The translations under genes and the position numbers were made by a program. Below are positions 9,151-17,998 of a stretch of DNA of 64,000 nt, in pieces (within the stretch, counting starts at the first letter, position 1; each line of letters begins with the position of its first letter). Below the pieces are notes generated by a model, which was not told the origin of the DNA, did no database searches, and worked only from the letters and a program-made list of their open reading frames with translations. The stretch covers positions 34,614 to 98,613 of the forward strand of contig NZ_MUNP01000080.1 of assembly GCF_002001105.1 (NCBI RefSeq), given 5' to 3'. Source of the DNA: Rhodanobacter sp. C06. GTDB lineage: Bacteria; Pseudomonadota; Gammaproteobacteria; Xanthomonadales; Rhodanobacteraceae.

Positions 9151-9735
9151 TCAAAACAAGCCAGATTGCGTGGCGGGTGGATCAATTTCAGGCAGCAATG
9201 GCCAACGGCCGATGATGTCGTAGCGGTACGGATCGCCGCCACCGATGGCGAGACACAACTCGTCGATGGTCCATGCGACGGGCGGATCGAGCACGATCTT
9301 GTCCAGCGTATCGTGCGCGCAATAGCTCAAGGTCATGTGCGGCGTCACGCCAGTGGCGATGCGACCGAATCCTGCATGGCCAAGGCGGTCACGAACCTCC
9401 TGCAACAAGGCGGCAAACGCTTTCGGCACGCCACGTGCACGCATCGTCCAATGAATCCGGCCTGGCATGTCGGCCGGTCCGTCGATGCGGTTGAAATGCA
9501 GCGTGCACGAGGATGCGGAAACGGCTGAGCCAACCTGCAGCAACGCAGCGCATTCTTCCTCGGTCGGTGAAAAAATGCGCTCGGAAAACGACTGATGCCA
9601 ATTCGCCGGTGCAAACAGCGCGCTTCGCAGACGCTTTTCCAGCCCAAGCCGCACCAGCAGAGCGCGCGTGTCATCCACCCATGCCGGCGGAGGCATGGCC
9701 ATGAAGAACAAACGACGCTCCGCAATCCGGCTCAT
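9151..9735 (-). CDS. 2H phosphoesterase / 2'-5' RNA ligase-like protein
   Basis: This 194-residue protein begins MSRIAERRLFFMAMPPP and shows the paired motifs of the 2H superfamily: NWHQSF (H47-x-S) and TPHMTLSY (H133-x-T). The family includes ThpR/LigT cyclic phosphodiesterases acting on RNA 2',3'-cyclic or 2'-5'-linked ends. Both histidines are present, so it is likely active. The ATG overlaps the acnD stop by 4 bases, which couples it to that gene. A metabolic link to propionate breakdown is not obvious. The substrate is unknown. Confidence 0.85.
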   Translation of the reverse strand: MSRIAERRLFFMAMPPPAWVDDTRALLVRLGLEKRLRSALFAPANWHQSFSERIFSPTEEECAALLQVGSAVSASSCTLHFNRIDGPADMPGRIHWTMRARGVPKAFAALLQEVRDRLGHAGFGRIATGVTPHMTLSYCAHDTLDKIVLDPPVAWTIDELCLAIGGGDPYRYDIIGRWPLLPEIDPPATQSGLF

Positions 9736-12344
9736 GCCGCCGCCTGCGAGGCCTCGATGAAATCCTGCGCGAAACGCTGCAGCACACCACCCGCCTCGTA
9801 AATCGACACTTCTTCGGCAGTGTCGAGCCGGCACGTCACCGGCACCTCGACGCGCTCGCCGTTCCTGCGGTGGACAACCAGCGTGAGGTCGGCGCGCGGC
9901 GTGCGTTCGCCCATCACATCGAAGGTCTCGGTGCCGTCGATGCCCAGCGTCTTGCGGTTCGTGCCCGGCTTGAATTCGAGCGGCAGCACGCCCATGCCGA
10001 TCAGGTTGGTGCGATGAATCCGCTCGAACCCCTCGGCGACAATCGCCTCGACGCCCGCCAGCCGCACGCCCTTCGCCGCCCAGTCGCGCGACGAGCCCTG
10101 GCCGTAGTCGGCGCCCGCGATCACGATCAACGGCTGCTTGCGGCCCATGTAGGTCTCGATCGCTTCCCACATGCGCATGACCTTGCCTTCCGGCTCCACG
10201 CGTGCCAGCGAACCCTTCTTCACCTCGCCGTCGACCACGGCCATCTCGTTGAGCAGCGTGGGGTTGGCGAAGGTGGCGCGCTGCGCGGTGAGGTGGTCGC
10301 CGCGATGGGTCGCGTACGAATTGAAGTCCTCTTCCGGCAGGCCCATCTTCGCGAGGTACTCGCCCGCGGCGCTGTCGGGCAGGATCGCGTTCGACGGCGA
10401 CAGATGGTCGGTGGTGATGTTGTCGCCCAGCACCGCCAGCGGACGCATCCCCGTGAGCGTGCGCTCGCCCGCGAGCGCGCCCTCCCAGTACGGCGGACAG
10501 CGGATGTAGGTGCTCTGCGCGCGCCAGGCGTACAGCGGCGTGGCGCGGATACCGCTGCGGCCGGTACGCGCGAACATCGGCTCGTAGACCTTGCGGAACT
10601 GCTCGGGCTTCACGCTGGAGGACACGATCGCGTCGATCTCCTCGTCGCTGGGCCAGATGTCCTTGAGCGTCACCGGCTGGCCGTTGGCGTCGATGCCGAG
10701 AACGTCCTGCTCGATGTCGAAGCGGATGGTGCCGGCGATGGCGTAGGCCACCACCAGCGGCGGCGAGGCCAGGAACGCCTGCTTCGCATACGGATGGATG
10801 CGACCGTCGAAATTGCGGTTACCGGACAGCACGGCGGTGGCATACAGGTCGCGGTCGATGATCTCCTGCTGGATCTTGGGATCGAGTGCGCCGGACATGC
10901 CGTTGCAGGTGGTGCAGGCGAACGCCACGATGCCGAAGCCGAGCTTCTCCAGCTCCGGCAGCAGGTTCGCTTCTTCCAGATACAACTGCACGGCCTTGGA
11001 GCCGGGCGCGAGCGAGCTCTTCACCCACGGCTTGCGCGTGAGGCCGCGCTTGTTCGCGTTGCGCGCAAGCAGTGCGGCCGCGATCACGTTGCGCGGGTTG
11101 CTGGTGTTGGTGCAGCTGGTGATGGCGGCGATGATCACCGCGCCATCGGGCATCTGGCCCGGCTGCTCCTTCCACTCGCCGGCGATGCCGCGCGCGGCGA
11201 GATCGGACGTAGGCAGGCGCTTGTGCGGGTTGGACGGGCCGGCCATGTTGCGCACGACGGAAGACAGGTCGAACGTCAGCGTGCGTTCGTACTGCGCAGC
11301 GATGAGCGTGTCGGCCCACAGGCCGGCGGCCTTGGCGTAGGTCTCCACCAGCTTGACCTGCTCGTCGCTGCGGCCGGTGAGGCGCAGGTAGTCGATGGTC
11401 TGGCCGTCGATGAAGAACATCGCGGCGGTGGCGCCGTACTCGGGCGCCATGTTCGAGATGGTCGCGCGGTCGCCCAGCGTGAGGCTGGCCGCACCTTCGC
11501 CACGGAACTCCAGGTACGCGCCGACGACCTTCTCCTTGCGCAGGAACTCGGTGAGCTCAAGCACGATATCGGTGGCGGTGATGCCGGGCTGGCGCTTGCC
11601 GGTCAGTTCCACGCCCACGATGTCGGGCAGGCGCATCCACGAGGCGCGGCCGAGCATCACGCTTTCCGCTTCCAGGCCGCCGACACCGACAGCGATCACG
11701 CCGAGCGCATCCACGTGCGGCGTGTGGCTGTCGGTGCCCACGCAGGTATCGGGATAGGCCACGCCCTTGCCGTTCTCATCGTGGCGTACCTGGATCACCG
11801 GCGACATCTTCTCCAGGTTGATCTGGTGCATGATGCCGTTGCCCGGCGGGATCACGTCGACGTTCTCGAACGCCTGCTTGGTCCACTCGATGAAGTGGAA
11901 GCGGTCCTCGTTGCGGCGATCCTCGATCGCGCGGTTCTTCGCGAACGCATCCGGGTCGAAACCGCCGCATTCCACCGCCAGCGAGTGGTCGACGATCAAC
12001 TGCACCGGCACCACCGGGTTCACCTTGGCCGGATCGCCGCCGCGGTCGGCGATGGCGTCACGCAGGCCGGCCAGATCCACCAGCGCCGTCTGGCCCAGGA
12101 TGTCGTGGCACACCACGCGCGCCGGGAACCACGGGAAATCGCGCTCGCGCTTGCGCTCGATGAGCTGCTTGAGCGACTCGACGAGGATCGCCGGATCGCA
12201 CCGGCGTACCAGGTTCTCTGCAAGCACGCGCGAGGTGTAGGGCAGCGCGTCATAGGCGCCCGGCCGGATCGCCTCCACGGCGGCGCGCGCATCGAAATAG
12301 TCCAGCGACGTGCCGGGGAGGGATTGGCGGTAGACGGTATTCAT
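9732..12344 (-). CDS. acnD: AcnD, Fe/S-dependent 2-methylcitrate dehydratase
   Basis: This is an aconitase-family enzyme of 870 residues, the AcnD length. The N-terminus MNTVYRQSLPGTSLDYFDAR and RPGAYDALPYTSRVLAENL are diagnostic of AcnD rather than AcnA or AcnB. The cluster-binding cysteines are visible in ITSCTNTSNP and ACTTCNGMSG. It dehydrates 2-methylcitrate to the 2-methylaconitate isomer that PrpF converts. It lies in one operon with the 2H phosphoesterase and prpF. The prpB, prpC and prpR genes that often precede acnD are absent here. Confidence 0.96.
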   Translation of the reverse strand: MNTVYRQSLPGTSLDYFDARAAVEAIRPGAYDALPYTSRVLAENLVRRCDPAILVESLKQLIERKRERDFPWFPARVVCHDILGQTALVDLAGLRDAIADRGGDPAKVNPVVPVQLIVDHSLAVECGGFDPDAFAKNRAIEDRRNEDRFHFIEWTKQAFENVDVIPPGNGIMHQINLEKMSPVIQVRHDENGKGVAYPDTCVGTDSHTPHVDALGVIAVGVGGLEAESVMLGRASWMRLPDIVGVELTGKRQPGITATDIVLELTEFLRKEKVVGAYLEFRGEGAASLTLGDRATISNMAPEYGATAAMFFIDGQTIDYLRLTGRSDEQVKLVETYAKAAGLWADTLIAAQYERTLTFDLSSVVRNMAGPSNPHKRLPTSDLAARGIAGEWKEQPGQMPDGAVIIAAITSCTNTSNPRNVIAAALLARNANKRGLTRKPWVKSSLAPGSKAVQLYLEEANLLPELEKLGFGIVAFACTTCNGMSGALDPKIQQEIIDRDLYATAVLSGNRNFDGRIHPYAKQAFLASPPLVVAYAIAGTIRFDIEQDVLGIDANGQPVTLKDIWPSDEEIDAIVSSSVKPEQFRKVYEPMFARTGRSGIRATPLYAWRAQSTYIRCPPYWEGALAGERTLTGMRPLAVLGDNITTDHLSPSNAILPDSAAGEYLAKMGLPEEDFNSYATHRGDHLTAQRATFANPTLLNEMAVVDGEVKKGSLARVEPEGKVMRMWEAIETYMGRKQPLIVIAGADYGQGSSRDWAAKGVRLAGVEAIVAEGFERIHRTNLIGMGVLPLEFKPGTNRKTLGIDGTETFDVMGERTPRADLTLVVHRRNGERVEVPVTCRLDTAEEVSIYEAGGVLQRFAQDFIEASQAAA

Positions 12345-12394
12345 GGATATCAGGAACCTTGGAAGTGAACGCCCGACTGAGGTGTCGACGGCGT

Positions 12395-12400
12395 ATTTTA
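12395..12400 (-). promoter_or_regulatory. possible -10 element of the acnD operon
   Basis: TAAAAT occurs 51 bases upstream of the acnD ATG, on the coding strand within GCTAAAATACGC. A weak -35 candidate (CTGAAG, 18-base spacing) is upstream. This is a sequence match only. Confidence 0.35.
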
Positions 12401-12554
12401 GCGGGTGAAAGCCCCTCCCTTCAGAGCCCCGGCTTGACTGCCATGCAGGACGGCATCGACGGCGACCGCAAGGCGCACATGGTGCGCATCCGGCAATGCG
12501 AGGCGCGGGCACCGGGCGCGTGCGTCGCCCAGGCGGGCAAACCGGTACTTGCGG

Positions 12555-12878
12555 GCGCGCGTACGACCTCGACGCGATGGCCGCACACTGCAAGGACTAC
12601 CAGCAGCTGAGCCTGTACTGGCTGGAACGCCATCCGGCGCGTGTCCTGGATTTTTCGCACGAGTCCCTGCTCAGGGAAACCGAGCTGCAGGTGAGGCGCC
12701 CGCTCGATTTCTGCCGGTTGGGCTTCGATTGGGCCTGCCTCTCGCCACACCGCACCCAGCGCGAAGCTCACAGCAGGGCCAGCGCGGCGCGGGTACGTCG
12801 CCCCCTGCGACAGACACATTGCGGAGCGGTCATTACACCGCGCCGCTGGCGGCGTTGCGCAGCCAGTTCGAGTCCTGA
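12555..12878 (+). pseudogene. sulfotransferase-like C-terminal remnant
   Basis: The plus strand encodes YDLDAMAAHCKDYQQL, then HPARVLDFSHESLLRETE, LDFCRLGFDWACL and HRTQ. This series is typical of the C-terminal third of bacterial sulfotransferase-family proteins (the PAPS-binding family often fused to TPR repeats). At about 12,810-12,830 the frame shifts; the continuation TDTLRSGHYTAPLAALRSQF lies in another frame and stops at 12,878. No N-terminal part or 5'-phosphosulfate loop is visible upstream. It is therefore a decayed fragment, pointing to a deletion between it and acnD. Confidence 0.7.
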
Positions 12879-12888
12879 AGAAGACCAG

Positions 12889-13851
12889 TCACCCGAAGGT
12901 GAAGCTGTAGACCTGCAGGCCCTTTTGCGGGACGTGCAGCACCAGCACATGCTCGCCATCAGCCACGCCGTCGTACAAGGTATAGAGCCGACTGCCCTGC
13001 ACTGTGACTGCCGGCTGCGGCTTGCCGTCGACCGTCACCTGAAGGGCAATCGGCTGCGCGGCGCTGGCCACCACGTAGACCTTCGCCGCCTTGAAACGCA
13101 GCTTGATGTCACCCTGTGATCCGGCCAGGCGGGCGTATTCATCGGTGATTTCCCATCGCCCGTTCAAGGCATAGTGGTTGGCGGCCGGCTGGCCCGGCGC
13201 ACTGAACCGGTGCATGCCGTTGCCACCATCATTGACTTCGGAACTGTCCAGACCGAATTGGGTCGCGCTGCCGAGGTGCAGCTCCGGCGTTTCCTTGGCC
13301 GCGGGAACTCCGCCAGTTGCAGCGGCATTGGCAGGCAGCAGCCCCATGCCGAGCAAGGATCGGATGGCGTTCTCCATGACGTCGTAGGCGCCTTCGCCGT
13401 AGTGATGACCGATCAACCGGCCGTTCTGGTCGATCAGGTACTCGGCCGGCCAGAACTGGTTGTGCCATGCGCTCCAAGTGCCACCGTGGTCGTCCATCGC
13501 CACCGGGTAGGTGATGCCCAGGCGCTGTATCGCGGCCCGCACGTTGGCCGGATTCGCCTCGAAATCGAACTCCGGCGTGTGCACGCCGACCACCACCAAG
13601 CCCTTGTCCTTGTAGGTCTGGTATAGGTGCTCGACATGCGGCAACGCACGAACGCAGTTGATGCAGGAATAGGCCCAGAAATCGACTAGCACGACCTTGC
13701 CGCGCAGGCCTGCCATGGTAAGCGGCGGAGAGTTGAGCCATTCGGCGATGCCGGCGAATTCGGGCGGTTGGCTTGGCGCGGTATCGGCCCGTGCGCCGCC
13801 GGGTAGCAGACACAGGAGGGCAAGAACAACTGCGTGGGCCAGGGCTTTCAT
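12889..13851 (-). CDS. secreted thioredoxin-like protein with C-terminal beta domain (DipZ/TlpA-like)
   Basis: This 320-residue protein has a signal peptide at residues 1-22 (cleavage after GGARA). A thioredoxin/TlpA domain follows with the active site C63-I-N-C66 in FWAYSCINCVRALPH. The region after about residue 190 resembles the C-terminal domain of DipZ-like proteins (DGVADGEHVLVLHVP near the end). It should act in the periplasm as a thiol-disulfide oxidoreductase. The membrane CcdA-like part of full DipZ proteins is absent, so its electron donor must lie elsewhere. AGGTG precedes the start. It follows the receptor gene in the same direction after a hairpin-bearing gap. Confidence 0.88.
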   Translation of the reverse strand: MKALAHAVVLALLCLLPGGARADTAPSQPPEFAGIAEWLNSPPLTMAGLRGKVVLVDFWAYSCINCVRALPHVEHLYQTYKDKGLVVVGVHTPEFDFEANPANVRAAIQRLGITYPVAMDDHGGTWSAWHNQFWPAEYLIDQNGRLIGHHYGEGAYDVMENAIRSLLGMGLLPANAAATGGVPAAKETPELHLGSATQFGLDSSEVNDGGNGMHRFSAPGQPAANHYALNGRWEITDEYARLAGSQGDIKLRFKAAKVYVVASAAQPIALQVTVDGKPQPAVTVQGSRLYTLYDGVADGEHVLVLHVPQKGLQVYSFTFG

Positions 13852-13925
13852 GGGCGCACCTGTCTGGGAACGGCAGACTGGCCATGGAATCGTGCCACCT
13901 GCCGGGACAAGTTGTTGCCTGCAAC

Positions 13926-13951
13926 CTGCCGCCGGAAAGCTCCGGCGGCAG
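13926..13951 (-). terminator. perfect 11-bp hairpin downstream of the receptor gene
   Basis: The arms CTGCCGCCGGA and TCCGGCGGCAG flank the 4-base loop AAGC. The hairpin begins 40 bases after the TonB-dependent receptor stop codon. No T-run follows, so it may limit read-through or protect the mRNA 3' end rather than terminate strictly. Confidence 0.55.
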
Positions 13952-13991
13952 AGTCACGAGGTACCTGCGCATCCTTGCGCGCTTTCAGTCA

Positions 13992-16900
13992 TCAGTAATC
14001 GTAAGTGACACCGAATTGCACGTAGCGCGGCGTTTCGGTAGCGAACGGCTGGCCATACCGCGGGTTCGGAATCGCGGTACTGCCGTAGTGTTCATAGGCC
14101 TGCGTCATCTTCTGCTCGTTGAGCACGTTGTGGACCTGCAACTGGAAGCCCAGCTTCTTGTCCGCCCACTCCGGCCGGTACTCCACGCTCAGATCCAGCG
14201 GGTGGATCCACGGGGTGTAGCCCGTGCTGCCGCCCGGTGTCGGCACACCGCCGCACCAGTGATAGAACGCACCGTAGCCATTGCCCGGATTGGTCTCGCC
14301 AGGACCGTAGTAACCAAGGCATGACTTGGGCGTACCCGAAGCCACCGTCAGGATGCCGCTGACCGTCCATTCCGGCGTGACCTGGTAGGTGCCGTAGGCC
14401 TTCAGCACGTGCTTGCGCGAGTTCGCCTGCACGCCGTTCGCGTACTGCATCAGCTGGCCGTAGTCCCACTGCGTGGTGGCGGACACGGAGCTGCCGCCTT
14501 GGCCGATGTTCGACTGCACCGGGCCCTCCGTGCTGCCGTAGCTCTTGGAGAACACGTAGTCGATCTTGCCCTGCCACTTGCCATCGAACGGATGCTCCAG
14601 GTAGGCCTCCAGCGCGTAGTACTTGCGGCTGGCCTTCGGGAAGCCGAACTGTTCCGGCGACACGGTGTAGCTGTAGTAGCCGCCGTGGCCGTCCGAGATC
14701 CGGAACTGGTTGGTCGATCCGGGGTTGATCAGCACGCTGCCCTGCAAGGCGTAGTCGCTGCAGTTCGTGTCGGTCAGGCCCGGGTTCTGCGCGAGCAGCT
14801 GGGCGCACTGGGTGCGGGTATCGGCAACGTCGTCGACGATGCGACCCAGCTTGCGCACCGTGCCCTGCACGCCATACACCCAGGACGGGTTGATCTGCTG
14901 CTGCATGCCCAGCACGAACTCGTCCTGGTACTCGGCCTTGAGGTTGGTCGAGCGCACGGTATTCGGGTCGAGTGGCTGGCCGTACTCGTTGTTGTTCGAA
15001 ACCGGCACGCCCGGGCCCTGGGTCAAGCCATGCGACATGATCGGGGTGAGACCCTGCGGGACGCCGTTCGCATCGATGCCCGAGTAGGTGTAGTACGACT
15101 GCACATACGTCGAGCCGGAGGCCTCGCGGAGCGCCACGCCAGCCGGCAACGCCAGGTAGTAACGACCCGCATTGCCGTATACCTTTAGCGTCGAGTCGCC
15201 GAACACATCCCAGCTGAAGCCCAGGCGCGGCGCCCATTGCGGCTTGGTCAGGCGCACATAGGGCACGCCGTCGGGGTTGTAGTTGGTGAACTGGTCGTTG
15301 CGCAGGCCGAGGTTCAGCAGCAGGTTCGGGGTGATCTGCCAGTTGTCCTCGATGTATTGGGCGCGCTGGCTGACCTTGACTGCAGCCGCGGTCACGAAGA
15401 CGTACTTGCTGACGATGTAACCACCCGCACCATTCGGATAATTGCCCGTGGCGTCAACAAAGGGGGCCTGGCTGACGTCCGAGCCCACGAATGGAACGGT
15501 GGCGCTGGGTGCCTTGTCGTAATCCCAGGCGTAGCCCGGGCCGCTCATTGCGCTGCCGTCGCCCATGTCAATCGTGGTCATGTTGTCGATACCAAACTTG
15601 ATATCGTGCTGCCCCAGCTTCCAATCCAGGTCGAGACGCAGGTTGGTCGTGCTCGATTTGTGATCCGGGCTCGGAACGTTGGTGTTCGCGTTGTTGTTTT
15701 GCGGCGGCTTCCCGTTGGGCCACAGCGCAGGGTTGGCTCGCCCGCCCTGGATTATGTGCGCCAGCGTGGGATCGAAACCCGGATAGGCCGGCTGCACGGT
15801 GTAGTAGGTCCCGCGCATCTTTCCGTACATCGCATCCAGCGTCAGGTTGTCGGTGATGTACGAGGTGTACTTGGCGATCCAGATGCTGAACGCATTCTTG
15901 AAGCTCTGGTCCAGGCTGTTGAACGCGCCCACCGAGTTCTGCGAGTAGTTGTTGTTCGGCGCGTAGTTGTAGTCGTAGATGGAGGCCGAGTACTGCTCCT
16001 TGTTCCGCACGCCGGTCAGCGACAGGATGTTGCTGTCGTTGATATTCCAGTCCAGCTTGCCGTAGAACTTCGGCATGCTGTACTTGCGGTAGTAGACCGT
16101 ACCCGCTTCGACGGATTGCACGTTGGTGCGCTGCTGCTTGTCGGACTCGGCCGCGATGAAGAAGAACAGCTTGTCCTTGATCAGCGGACCGCTGACGTAG
16201 GCGTCATAGACGTTTTCCCAACGACTGTCGCGGTTGCGATAGTCATAGATGCTGCCGGCCGTCTGACCGGGGATATCCGAACGCGGATTCACGTAATGGG
16301 TGTTGATGTAGTTGGCGCGCGCGAACGCCGGCTGCCACAGCGCCTGACCGCCGAAGTGCCAGTCGTTCGTGCCGCTCTTGCCGATCTGGCTGATCACCCC
16401 ACCCGCCGAACGGCCGTATTCGGCACCGTAGCCGGCGGTCAGGGTTTCTTGCTGGGAGATCGAGCCGTACGGCAGAGTGATGCCACCTGCGTTGCCCAGC
16501 GGATCGGAAGTGTTGAAGCCGTTGATGTAGTAGGCGTTCTCGGCCACCGACGAACCACCGAAGGACACCATCGGCTGTCCGGTCGGACCGTTGCCCAGCA
16601 TGCCTGCGCCCTGCACCGTGCCCGGGGCCAGCAGGGCGATCGCTTCGCCGCTGCGCGCCACCGGCAGATGCTTCAGCTGCTCGGCGGTGATCACCGAGGC
16701 CTCGCGGGTCGAGGTTACGTCGATCGCTGGCAGGGCGTTGCCCGTGACCGTCACTGTGGACAGGTTCTGCGCGTTCTTCGCGCTGGCGCCAGCCTCGATG
16801 AAGTTGACCGCCTGCGCACCCGACACCTTCGGCGTGATGTTGGCCTGCGACTGCACGATGTTGCCGTTCTGCAGCAGGTTCACGGTATAGGTGCCCACCG

Positions 16901-17141
16901 GTACCGTCACCGAATAACGGCCGGTGCTGTCCACCGGCACGGTGCGGTTGAAACCCGCACCGCCAACGATCTGCACGGTCTCGCCGGCCGCGGCCGGCGC
17001 GGTACCGAAAATCGTGCTCGTGGTGGCCTGCGCCAGCACCTGTCCCGTCATGCCGGCACTGGTGGCGATGGCCAAGGCCAATGCCGTACGACGCAGTCGT
17101 GCGCCATGCGACGGTGAATTACGAAGCTTTGCGATATTCAT
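13992..17141 (-). CDS. Oar-like TonB-dependent outer-membrane receptor
   Basis: This 1,049-residue outer-membrane protein has a signal peptide (ALALAIATSAGMTGQVLAQA) and an N-terminal carboxypeptidase-regulatory-like beta domain (residues about 40-110). A plug domain follows with ALLAPGTVQGAG and GYGAEYGRSAGGVISQIGKSG. The rest is a long beta-barrel ending in an aromatic C-terminus (QFGVTYDY) recognised by the BAM complex. These features are typical of Oar-type TonB-dependent transporters, which are abundant in Xanthomonadales. The substrate is unknown. GGGGAG lies upstream of the ATG at 17141; earlier in-frame starts lack a ribosome site. No ExbB/ExbD/TonB genes are nearby. Confidence 0.92.
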   Translation of the reverse strand: MNIAKLRNSPSHGARLRRTALALAIATSAGMTGQVLAQATTSTIFGTAPAAAGETVQIVGGAGFNRTVPVDSTGRYSVTVPVGTYTVNLLQNGNIVQSQANITPKVSGAQAVNFIEAGASAKNAQNLSTVTVTGNALPAIDVTSTREASVITAEQLKHLPVARSGEAIALLAPGTVQGAGMLGNGPTGQPMVSFGGSSVAENAYYINGFNTSDPLGNAGGITLPYGSISQQETLTAGYGAEYGRSAGGVISQIGKSGTNDWHFGGQALWQPAFARANYINTHYVNPRSDIPGQTAGSIYDYRNRDSRWENVYDAYVSGPLIKDKLFFFIAAESDKQQRTNVQSVEAGTVYYRKYSMPKFYGKLDWNINDSNILSLTGVRNKEQYSASIYDYNYAPNNNYSQNSVGAFNSLDQSFKNAFSIWIAKYTSYITDNLTLDAMYGKMRGTYYTVQPAYPGFDPTLAHIIQGGRANPALWPNGKPPQNNNANTNVPSPDHKSSTTNLRLDLDWKLGQHDIKFGIDNMTTIDMGDGSAMSGPGYAWDYDKAPSATVPFVGSDVSQAPFVDATGNYPNGAGGYIVSKYVFVTAAAVKVSQRAQYIEDNWQITPNLLLNLGLRNDQFTNYNPDGVPYVRLTKPQWAPRLGFSWDVFGDSTLKVYGNAGRYYLALPAGVALREASGSTYVQSYYTYSGIDANGVPQGLTPIMSHGLTQGPGVPVSNNNEYGQPLDPNTVRSTNLKAEYQDEFVLGMQQQINPSWVYGVQGTVRKLGRIVDDVADTRTQCAQLLAQNPGLTDTNCSDYALQGSVLINPGSTNQFRISDGHGGYYSYTVSPEQFGFPKASRKYYALEAYLEHPFDGKWQGKIDYVFSKSYGSTEGPVQSNIGQGGSSVSATTQWDYGQLMQYANGVQANSRKHVLKAYGTYQVTPEWTVSGILTVASGTPKSCLGYYGPGETNPGNGYGAFYHWCGGVPTPGGSTGYTPWIHPLDLSVEYRPEWADKKLGFQLQVHNVLNEQKMTQAYEHYGSTAIPNPRYGQPFATETPRYVQFGVTYDY

Positions 17142-17315
17142 CAAGCGACTCCCCAGAGCGTATGCCATAAACAAAGGCCCCGGCCTCGCTGGCCCGCGAC
17201 CCCAAAAAGGTTTCTTGCTCGCGATTTGAAACGGCTGCACAAACAACGGAATGAATGGCCTCCTTGCCTGGACAATCACGAGCTTCCAGCACGTGCATAC
17301 CAATCGCGCGTGACT

Positions 17316-17573
17316 TCAGCCTGTTTTCTCAAGCAGGCGGGCAGCAATGCCGGCAAGCGTGTCGCGCTCGATCGCAAGTTTCTGCACGCACGCGCGCAAT
17401 TGGTCGACATCATTGGGACGTGTCTTGCTGCTGCGAAACCGGCGCACCCAGACCCGGACGACCTCACTGCGCAAACCCAGCTGCAGAGCCGCCTCGCCCG
17501 CCGTGAACCGGTGCTTGACCACCAGCCGGATAGCCTCGTCCTTCAGCTCGTCCGGATAGAACCTCATGCGCAT
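17316..17573 (-). CDS. orphan IS3-OrfA-like helix-turn-helix protein
   Basis: This 85-residue protein begins MRMRFYPDELKDEAIRL and contains EAALQLGLRSEVVRVWVRRF, a helix-turn-helix of the IS3/IS911 OrfA or HTH_Tnp type. A leucine-spaced helix follows (LRACVQKLAIERDTL), like the OrfA dimerisation zipper. No OrfB integrase and no terminal inverted repeats are visible, so this is not a complete insertion sequence. GGGAGA lies 7 bases before the ATG, so translation is plausible. It could be a relic or a captured DNA-binding protein. Confidence 0.6.
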   Translation of the reverse strand: MRMRFYPDELKDEAIRLVVKHRFTAGEAALQLGLRSEVVRVWVRRFRSSKTRPNDVDQLRACVQKLAIERDTLAGIAARLLEKTG

Positions 17574-17998
17574 CTGCCAGTCTCCCGCGCCTCATCATGT
17601 GTGATTTCATGTCGCAAGAACCCACCGATCGGCATATCGAGCCAACCGGCTTCATGCAATGCCGTGTCCATATGCCGAACGGGTCATCTCATTGAATCGG
17701 CCCTTTGGTCACATTAAATAAACATTTGCGGTCTTTACAGAACCAATCGAAATGAAACAGGCATGGCCAATGTCCATCGCTCCGCACGACTTGTTCGCAT
17801 TGCACTCAAAGCCTTGCCATGCCTTGTGGCACATGACAGTGTCATCCGGCGATGTAAAACCAAGCCAATCGACATCTTGTTCCCCGGCAGATCGTCGTTA
17901 TTTCAAATTTTCGACGCATCAAACGTCTTGGTCTGGCGAAGCCACGTCGTGCACATGACCAATTCCACGGAAGCATCCATAACCAATATGGAGGCAAC
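17574..17998. other. 425-bp AT-richer divergent intergenic region
   Basis: This stretch is visibly richer in A and T than the genes around it and separates the leftward transposase-like and receptor genes from the rightward MocR gene. It contains AT-rich tracts such as ACATTAAATAAAC near 17,712-17,725 and one perfect odd palindrome at 17,833. It should hold the MocR promoter. No gene in it can be supported. Confidence 0.5.
17833..17845. promoter_or_regulatory. 13-bp palindrome upstream of the MocR gene
   Basis: ATGACAGTGTCAT has 6-base arms around a single central G. It lies 153 bases upstream of the MocR start in an AT-richer region. It could be an operator for the adjacent regulator or another factor. 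The assignment is by position only. Confidence 0.35.

Noticed and set aside
9870..12368. 832-codon frame opposite acnD
   Set aside because: Antisense shadow; the aconitase motifs are unbroken on the other strand.
15237..17117. 626-codon frame opposite the TonB-dependent receptor
   Set aside because: Antisense shadow without signal peptide or domain.
17316..17573. Complete insertion sequence
   Set aside because: No OrfB, terminal inverted repeats or target duplication could be seen.
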